This document shows positions 42,107 to 47,085 of a stretch of DNA of 47,085 bases, in pieces. This DNA comes from Myxococcales bacterium (GTDB taxonomy: Bacteria > Myxococcota_A > Polyangia > Polyangiales > Polyangiaceae): assembly GCA_025355005.1 (NCBI GenBank), contig JANXLV010000087.1, forward strand, positions 1-47,085, read 5' to 3'. The position numbers and the translations under genes are program-made. The notes beneath the pieces are model-generated. The model was not told the DNA's origin. It searched no databases and was given only the letters and a program-made list of their open reading frames with translations. Position 1 is the first letter of the stretch. Each line of letters begins with the position of its first letter.

Positions 42107-42881
42107 CATGACCGCCAGCCGATGACGGAACGGGCGTGGAGAGCGCCGGCGACGTGCCGAGCACACGCAGCTTCTCCGCGATGATCAGCTCACGCACGTG
42201 CTCACGCAGCGCGGCCACGTCTTCACCGAACTGCGCGACGGGCACTGGCTCCATCACGGACACGTGGCAGTCCGCGCTCTTCTCGAGCAGGAAGCCGTGC
42301 TTGGGGAGCGTGCGCGCGGTGCCCGTGAGCGCGAGCGGGATGACCGGCACCTGCATCTTGATCGCGAGCTTGAACGCTCCGTCCTTGAACGCCTTCACGT
42401 TGCCGTCGTCGGAGCGCGTGCCTTCGGGGAAGAGCAGAACGGGGACGCCGCGGCGCAGCCATGTCTCGCACTCCGCCATCATCTTGGCGATGCTCTCCGG
42501 GTTGCCACGAACGAGCGGGACGTAGCGGTTCAGGCTCATGTTCCAGCCCAGGAACGGCATCTTGAAGACGCTCGCCTTGCTGACCCACTTGAACGGGCGA
42601 TAGAGACCGAAGAGGACGAGCACGTCTCCGAGGGACTCGTGGTTCGACACGATCACCGCAGGCCCGGTCCACGGGATGCGCGAGCGGTTCGACACGCGGA
42701 GACGCCACCGCGGATTGCAGTAGAAATAGAGCTGCGCCCAGAAGCACGAGAACAGGTGCTGCGCGCGGCCATTCCGATCGAACGGCAACGTCACGACGAA
42801 GAGCACGAGCCCGATGCAGAACATCACCACGCACGTGGTGCAGAAGAAGAGCCAGAACGCGACGCTGTAGAGAGTTCGCAT
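42069..42881 (-). CDS. plsC: 1-acyl-sn-glycerol-3-phosphate acyltransferase
   Basis: The 270-residue protein transfers an acyl group to lysophosphatidate in phospholipid synthesis. It has an N-terminal membrane segment (FCTTCVVMFCIGLVLFVVTL), the catalytic NHX4D motif (SNHESLGD, His81 and Asp86) and the phosphate-binding FPEGTRS at about 152-158, then IPLALTGTARTLP. The last 38 bp overlap the convergent CpoB-like gene. The C-terminal tail of about 25 residues is Ser/Pro-rich and lies in that overlap. Confidence 0.93.
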   Translation of the reverse strand: MRTLYSVAFWLFFCTTCVVMFCIGLVLFVVTLPFDRNGRAQHLFSCFWAQLYFYCNPRWRLRVSNRSRIPWTGPAVIVSNHESLGDVLVLFGLYRPFKWVSKASVFKMPFLGWNMSLNRYVPLVRGNPESIAKMMAECETWLRRGVPVLLFPEGTRSDDGNVKAFKDGAFKLAIKMQVPVIPLALTGTARTLPKHGFLLEKSADCHVSVMEPVPVAQFGEDVAALREHVRELIIAEKLRVLGTSPALSTPVPSSAGGHVTPARTSQAELS

Positions 42882-43025
42882 GGGCGGCGACGCTGTTCCT
42901 ACGCCGGGGAAGCCCCGAAGGCCACCCGTTCAGTGCTCTTTTTCGGGCTTGTGTCGTTACGTCTGCCCGATATTTTTCCTTTGAGACGTGGCGAACGGCC
43001 CCCTGTGCGCTACAGCACAGCCGCG

Positions 43026-44720
43026 ATGCTCGGGCGGAACACATGGGGACGGGGCGCCTTTGCGCTCCTGGGGATGGCCGTGGCCGCAGGCTGCGCGACG
43101 GGTGACACCGCCACGGATGCCGTCAACACCGACGGTGTGCTCCCGGGCGATCAAGACGGCGGCGGAGCAGGTGCTGCTGGTGACGGTGGCGGTGCGGGTG
43201 CCGGCGGCGAAGGCGGCGCGATGAAGGGCGACGGCGGCTGCATGCCATCTGCCGTGGCCGATCCGCTCGACAACAATTTCGTGGACGAGAACTGCGACGG
43301 CACCGACGGCGTGGCCAGCGAGTGCTTGTTCGTGTCCTCGACCCTCGGCAACGACCAGAGCGGGTCGGGTGATCGCAAGGCCCCGTTCAAGAGCATCGGC
43401 GCTGCCATCGCGTACTCCGTGCTGCTCTCCAAGCCGCATCCCCTCTGCGTGTCCGCCGAGACCTACTCGGAGAACGTCACCCTTCCCTCTGGCATCAGCC
43501 TCTACGGTGGCTTCGATCAGAAGGACCCGCAGTGGAAGCGCACCGCGGCGGCCGTGACCACCATCGCCGCCACCGACACGACCGGCGCGAACGCTGGCAC
43601 TGGCATCTTGCTCGCTCATGTCGACGCAGAGACCCACATCGAGGACGTCACGCTCCAGGTCTCGCTACCGCAGTCCGCAAAGGATGGCGCCAGTGTCTAC
43701 GGCATCCGCGTCCTCGCGGGTACGGCTGCACTATATGTAAGATACAATCATTTCGTGATCGGCTTCGGCCACGATGGGAGCGACGGCGCGGACGGCGTTG
43801 CGCTCGTGGGTCGCGCGTTCGGCGGGCAACAAGGCGGCTCCTCGTGCGGCAGCTGCGGCAGCGGTGGCTACGGCGCTCCGCAGCCTTCGTGCAACAACCC
43901 TGGTGGCTCGGGTGGCCCTGGCGCGGTGGACACGAACAACACCGGTGGCAGCGGCAACATCGGCGCGCTTGGCGCATCGTATCCTGCCCTTGGTGGCGGT
44001 GGTGGTGGCGGCGGTGGCACGTCGTGCCTCTCGTCAGGCAATGCCGGCGGCGGCACGGGTGGCGTCAGCGGCGTGAACGGCGCGAACGCAACCACGGGTG
44101 GCACGGGCGGCGCCGCGCTGGGCGTCATTGCAAACGGGCTCTACGTCCCTGCGGGCGGCACTGGCGGAGCAGACGGCGTGAACGGCGGCGGCGGTGGTGG
44201 TGGCGGTGGCGGTGGCGGCACCGCGACGGGCTGGCCATTCTGCGATGCAAGCGGCGGCGCGGGCGGCGGCTCTGGTGGCTGCGGCGGCGCTGCAGGCAAA
44301 TCCGGCGGCGGTGGCAAGGGCGGCGGCGGTAGCTTCGGCGTGTTCGCGCTCGGCGGAAACCTGGTCGTGGACGCAAACGCGTTCGCTGTCGGACGTGGTG
44401 GCGCTGGCGGCAAGGGCGGCAAGAGCAGCACGGGCCAGCAAGGCGGCGGCGGCGGGCCTGCGGGACCGCACAACGGTGGCGCAGGTGGCAACGGCGCAAA
44501 CGGCGGCGACGGCGGCAACGGCGGCAACGGCACCGCGGGTGGCGGCGGGACCGGTGGTCCGTCTGCGTTCGTCGCAACACCGGGCAACGTGGTCGTGAAG
44601 GAATCGAACAGCATGGGCGCGCGCGGCGGTGGCGGCGCAGGCGGCCTGGGCGGCGTCGGCACGGTGTCGGGCGCACCGGGCGCGGTCGGCAAGGACGCTC
44701 CGGTCCTCAGCTTCAACTGA
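43026..44720 (+). CDS. Gly-rich (PGRS-like) lipoprotein with pectin-lyase-type N-terminal module
   Basis: The lipobox is at AVAAGCATG (Cys23). After a Gly/Asp spacer comes a DUF1565-like segment (STLGNDQSGSGDRKAPFKSIGAAIAYSVLL, YSENVTLPSGISLYGGFD), the start of a parallel beta-helix. Residues about 250-540 are dominated by Gly-Gly-X runs, like PGRS or surface matrix proteins. The start ATG at 43026 begins the signal peptide; an open frame from 42198 is an antisense artefact over plsC. A long Pro-rich frame on the opposite strand is also an artefact. Function unknown; it is probably displayed on the cell surface. Confidence 0.82.
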   Translation: MLGRNTWGRGAFALLGMAVAAGCATGDTATDAVNTDGVLPGDQDGGGAGAAGDGGGAGAGGEGGAMKGDGGCMPSAVADPLDNNFVDENCDGTDGVASECLFVSSTLGNDQSGSGDRKAPFKSIGAAIAYSVLLSKPHPLCVSAETYSENVTLPSGISLYGGFDQKDPQWKRTAAAVTTIAATDTTGANAGTGILLAHVDAETHIEDVTLQVSLPQSAKDGASVYGIRVLAGTAALYVRYNHFVIGFGHDGSDGADGVALVGRAFGGQQGGSSCGSCGSGGYGAPQPSCNNPGGSGGPGAVDTNNTGGSGNIGALGASYPALGGGGGGGGGTSCLSSGNAGGGTGGVSGVNGANATTGGTGGAALGVIANGLYVPAGGTGGADGVNGGGGGGGGGGGGTATGWPFCDASGGAGGGSGGCGGAAGKSGGGGKGGGGSFGVFALGGNLVVDANAFAVGRGGAGGKGGKSSTGQQGGGGGPAGPHNGGAGGNGANGGDGGNGGNGTAGGGGTGGPSAFVATPGNVVVKESNSMGARGGGGAGGLGGVGTVSGAPGAVGKDAPVLSFN

Positions 44721-44755
44721 GCACGCGGCCTCGACGGCCTTGACGGCCTCGACGG

Positions 44756-45280
44756 TTACCCGGCCGGGGTGCGCGCCGTGGCCGAGACCCCGGTGTTCTC
44801 ATCCACGTAGACGGCGCCACCGCAGACCGTGACGGCGTAGTGCGGAAGCGGCGTTTGCGCAGGTCCCTGGAGGACCGCGCCGTTGCCGTCGAACTTGGAG
44901 CCGTGGCAAGCGCAGAACGTGGAGCCGTCCGCGATGGGCGCGTTCACGAGGCAACCGGAATGCGTGCAGATTGCACTGAATGCGAAGAAGCCCATCGCGT
45001 CCTGCGCGATGATGTAGCTGTTCTTCTTCTTCCACGTACCCAGCGGATAGCTGGCGACGGTCCCTTCGTTCGTGCCGGCGGGCGTGACGGCGCATGCGGT
45101 ACCGCCCTCCTCCGCGCCTGCGTCGCTCGCGCTACCGCCGCCGTCTGACTCCACGTGCGCGACGGTCGTGGAGCTGCATGCCGCAGCGGTCAGGCCGGCG
45201 AGCGCGCCGAGTATTTGCCGGCGGGTCATGCACGCGTCGGGCGGGCATTCGGTGGACGAGGCAAAGGGAAGCTTTCGCAT
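44756..45280 (-). CDS. Rieske [2Fe-2S] protein with Tat-type signal
   Basis: The 174-residue protein has a twin-Arg signal (MTRRQILGALAGLTAAACSS, Arg20-Arg21), a lipobox-like Cys35 and a Rieske domain. The cluster ligands are Cys105 and His107 in CTHSGC and Cys123 and His126 in CACHGS; Cys110 and Cys125 form the typical disulfide. Tat export fits a cofactor loaded before export. A GGAGGA site at 45291-45296, 10 bp before the ATG, supports the start at 45280 rather than the internal ATG at 45229. No cytochrome bc1 subunit is nearby, so it may serve another periplasmic oxidoreductase. Confidence 0.92.
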   Translation of the reverse strand: MRKLPFASSTECPPDACMTRRQILGALAGLTAAACSSTTVAHVESDGGGSASDAGAEEGGTACAVTPAGTNEGTVASYPLGTWKKKNSYIIAQDAMGFFAFSAICTHSGCLVNAPIADGSTFCACHGSKFDGNGAVLQGPAQTPLPHYAVTVCGGAVYVDENTGVSATARTPAG

Positions 45281-45290
45281 GGAAGGGATC

Positions 45291-45296
45291 TCCTCC
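45291..45296 (-). promoter_or_regulatory. Shine-Dalgarno of the Rieske gene
   Basis: GGAGGA on the minus strand, 10 bp before the ATG at 45280, supports the longer Tat-signal start. Confidence 0.65.
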
Positions 45297-45353
45297 GCCG
45301 GAGCGTACCTCAGCGCGACGCGCGGGCCGAGCCCACATGATAGGATGCTTCAA

Positions 45354-46085
45354 ATGCAGACCTGGCTCCGTGCATTGCTTGCCGCGACCACCATCGGAGC
45401 GGGTACGGGCGCCGTGCTCTCCGCGTGCAGCAACGGCGAGTCCAGCGTGGGTGATGCGACGGGCGACGCCGGCAAGAGCGAGGGCGGCGGGCTGGTGGAT
45501 TCTGGGACCGACCCCACGACGGACGGCGGAAACACGCAGGGCGTGGATGGCAGCTTCGACATCTGCGTCAAGACGGCGGGATACGAGATTGGCTGTGGGC
45601 GCGTGGCGGACCTCACGTGCGGCGACGCGGGCTTCGCTGCGTGGTGCGCTCTCAACGACGTGGCGATCAACAGCCAGCAGTTCGATCGCGCGGAGCTCGC
45701 CTGCCTCACCCAGGCCAACTGCGATGCGAAGAAGCGCCACGACTGCGACTACCGCGCGTACAACAACGCCACGCTCGATCAAGCGCAGACGGACCTTCTC
45801 CTCGCCTACTGCAACACGTGCGAGCCCGCTGACGTGTCAGGCTGCACGGTTCGACAGGCCTTCTACAATCCCGACGCGGGGCCGGACAGCGTGAGTGACA
45901 CATTCATTGCCGTCACCGAGCTGTCAGACGCACTCGTCGGTCAGATCAAGCAGAAGTGCACGGGCGTCGCGCTGGACGCAGGCGCGGACGCGAGCACGGA
46001 CGCCGGCATCACCGCCTGCGCGAAGGCGTTCTCCAATTGCTCGGGCGGCATCTTCGTGGACGCGCTGCCCAACTGCCCGAAGTGA
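45354..46085 (+). CDS. Exported lipoprotein, unknown function
   Basis: The signal peptide (MQTWLRALLAATTIGAGTGAVL, lipobox at LSACSN) is followed by an Asp/Gly/Ser spacer and about 180 residues with many Cys (YEIGCGRVADLTCGDAGFAAWC, LACLTQANCDAKKRHDCDY, YCNTCEPADVSGCTV, CAKAFSNCSGG, LPNCPK), so the mature protein is probably disulfide-linked. No family recognised. An AGGA site at 45342-45345 lies 8 bp before the ATG at 45354, so I use this start rather than the ATG at 45345. It is divergent from the Rieske gene and meets the kinase gene tail to tail. Confidence 0.7.
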   Translation: MQTWLRALLAATTIGAGTGAVLSACSNGESSVGDATGDAGKSEGGGLVDSGTDPTTDGGNTQGVDGSFDICVKTAGYEIGCGRVADLTCGDAGFAAWCALNDVAINSQQFDRAELACLTQANCDAKKRHDCDYRAYNNATLDQAQTDLLLAYCNTCEPADVSGCTVRQAFYNPDAGPDSVSDTFIAVTELSDALVGQIKQKCTGVALDAGADASTDAGITACAKAFSNCSGGIFVDALPNCPK

Positions 46086-46086
46086 G

Positions 46087-47085
46087 TCAGAACTGGGTGT
46101 CGTCGGGCTTCTTGGGCTTTGCGCCCTTGTCGTCCTTCGAGTGACCGTGCTGACGGCGTGACTCGTGCGGGTGTGCGGGGCGAATGTGCTCGCGAATGGT
46201 CGCGCGATCGAGGCCCTTCGGCGGCGACGGCTCGCGCGGATGCACGGTCTCCGCGCCCGTTGCATTGCTGTCGTCGTTGGCGACCGTGTCGGCCGGCGCG
46301 GGTGCCCCCGGAGCTCCGGTGGAGGGCGGGGCCGCAGGCACGATGTCAGCAGCGGGCGCGGGCTCCTTCGACGCGGTGTCGTCCGCATGCGCGGGGGCCT
46401 CGTTCCTGGGCGCCGTGGGCAGCGAGTCCACGGACACGGTCGGGATCTCGGCGGGATGGGCGTGTCCGTATTGCTTGTATCCTGCACTTAGCAAGACAGC
46501 GCATGCGCTCGCCGTGACCAGCGCGGCGATGCGACGCGCGCGCGTCCTCCGCTTCTCGGGCGCGAGCAACGCATCTTCCAGTGCCTTCTTCATCTCCAGC
46601 GCGTGCGAGAAGCGCGTGCTCGGAGACTTGCGGATCGCGCGCATGATCACGGCCTCGACCGCCACCGGGATGTCCTGTCCGCCCGGACGAACGCGCGGCG
46701 GAACGGGCGTCTCGCGCAGCTGCCTCCCCATGACGACGACGCTCGAGCCGCCATCGAACGGCGGGGCGCCCGTCGTGAGCTCGTAGAGCACGCAGCCCAG
46801 CGCGTAGATGTCGCAACGGCAGTCCACGGTCTCGCCCGCGACTTGCTCGGGCGCCATGTACTCGGGAGTGCCGAACACGGCGAAGCCCTTCTGCCGCTCG
46901 TTCTTGCCCTCTTCTGCAGCGCTTTCACCGGTGGCCATGGCCACGCCGAAGTCGAGGAGCTTCAGCTGCCCCGCCTCCGTGATGAAGAGGTTCTGCGGCT
47001 TCAGATCGCGGTGAACGATGCCCGCGGCGTGCGCGACCATGAGCGCGCGCAGCACGTCGATGCCGATCTTCGCGGCCTTCTGCCA
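46087..47085 (-). CDS. Serine/threonine protein kinase, N-terminus beyond window
   Basis: The visible C-terminal two thirds of a eukaryotic-type kinase contain the catalytic loop HRDLKPQNLF, DFGVA, the activation-segment motif GTPEYMAPEQ and DIYALGCVLYELTTG. A Lys/Arg-rich juxtamembrane stretch, one membrane segment (IAALVTASACAVLLSAGY) and a Pro/Ala/Asp-rich tail of about 120 residues follow, ending in a charged HGHSKDDKGAKPKKPDD. The frame is open to the right edge (base 47085), so Walker-like glycine loop and ATP-binding Lys are not visible. Such kinases are abundant in myxobacteria. Confidence 0.92.
   Translation of the reverse strand, partial: WQKAAKIGIDVLRALMVAHAAGIVHRDLKPQNLFITEAGQLKLLDFGVAMATGESAAEEGKNERQKGFAVFGTPEYMAPEQVAGETVDCRCDIYALGCVLYELTTGAPPFDGGSSVVVMGRQLRETPVPPRVRPGGQDIPVAVEAVIMRAIRKSPSTRFSHALEMKKALEDALLAPEKRRTRARRIAALVTASACAVLLSAGYKQYGHAHPAEIPTVSVDSLPTAPRNEAPAHADDTASKEPAPAADIVPAAPPSTGAPGAPAPADTVANDDSNATGAETVHPREPSPPKGLDRATIREHIRPAHPHESRRQHGHSKDDKGAKPKKPDDTQF

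Noticed and set aside
42949..42980. Possible minus-35/minus-10 pair (TTGTGT and TATTTT, 16-bp spacer) before the Gly-rich lipoprotein gene.
   Set aside because: Only half of the consensus bases match, too weak to list as a promoter.
42198..43025. Long plus-strand open frame in front of the Gly-rich lipoprotein.
   Set aside because: It is antisense to plsC, has no family motifs, and the signal peptide only begins at 43026.
44141..44716. Pro-rich minus-strand frame of 191 residues.
   Set aside because: It is the mirror image of the GGX-rich coding sequence and has no start context.

Overview
The window is a dense, high-GC (roughly 70%), strongly C/G-ending chromosomal stretch carrying about 41 protein genes on both strands. 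I see no rRNA, complete tRNA, CRISPR array, integrase or insertion sequence. The content points to a Myxococcota bacterium of the Polyangia/Sorangium-Labilithrix type: an AgmX/PglI-family protein, many lineage-specific lipoproteins with Asp/Gly/Ser-rich linkers, a Ser/Thr kinase of the eukaryotic type, a STAND ATPase regulator, a DUF1844 protein and a ferritin-like protein. The species assignment is inference.

Layout. 1-1133: ferritin-like diiron protein, open at the left edge. 1143-6566 (minus): a compact gene string that reads small protein, DUF1844 protein, HtrA-type lipoprotein protease, ECF sigma factor, membrane-anchored anti-sigma-like protein, Tat-type secreted protein, DUF4870 membrane protein and an unknown protein. 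Several stops and starts overlap, so this looks like an envelope-stress unit. 6751-8538 (minus): feruloyl-CoA synthase, divergent from pntA-pntB (8594-11634, plus) for the proton-translocating transhydrogenase. 11659-15687: a DUF1566 lipoprotein, SlyD, a fused aconitase-family enzyme translationally coupled to slyD, and a frameshifted TonB/AgmX-like lipoprotein. 15701-19739: STAND regulator and a beta-propeller-like lipoprotein. 19741-21261 (minus): a group 1/2 sigma-70 factor with a long leader. 21748-25580: ABC exporter, AlkA-type glycosylase and PrsW-type protease. 25626-29555: HEAT-repeat lipoprotein, Cys-rich lipoprotein with CX3C pairs, GST-family protein and a beta-rich secreted protein. 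29564-30571 (minus): FabH.

30658-38226 is the most distinctive region. It holds a TPR-associated TRAP transporter (TPAT-type): TatT lipoprotein, DctP-like binding protein, DctQ-like and DctM subunits, with a PLP-dependent group II amino-acid decarboxylase inserted between the binding protein and the permeases. The binding protein lacks the usual carboxylate-binding Arg. The small permease carries a large extra domain between membrane segments. Both permeases have long charged tails, and the DctM tail carries three copies of a short acidic motif. AgmX/PglI follows on the same strand.

39680-47085: MATE exporter, a CpoB/YbgF-like lipoprotein whose signal peptide is encoded by a 9-bp tandem repeat, PlsC-type acyltransferase, a Gly-rich PGRS-like lipoprotein, a Tat-type Rieske protein, a lipoprotein, and a Ser/Thr kinase that runs off the right edge.
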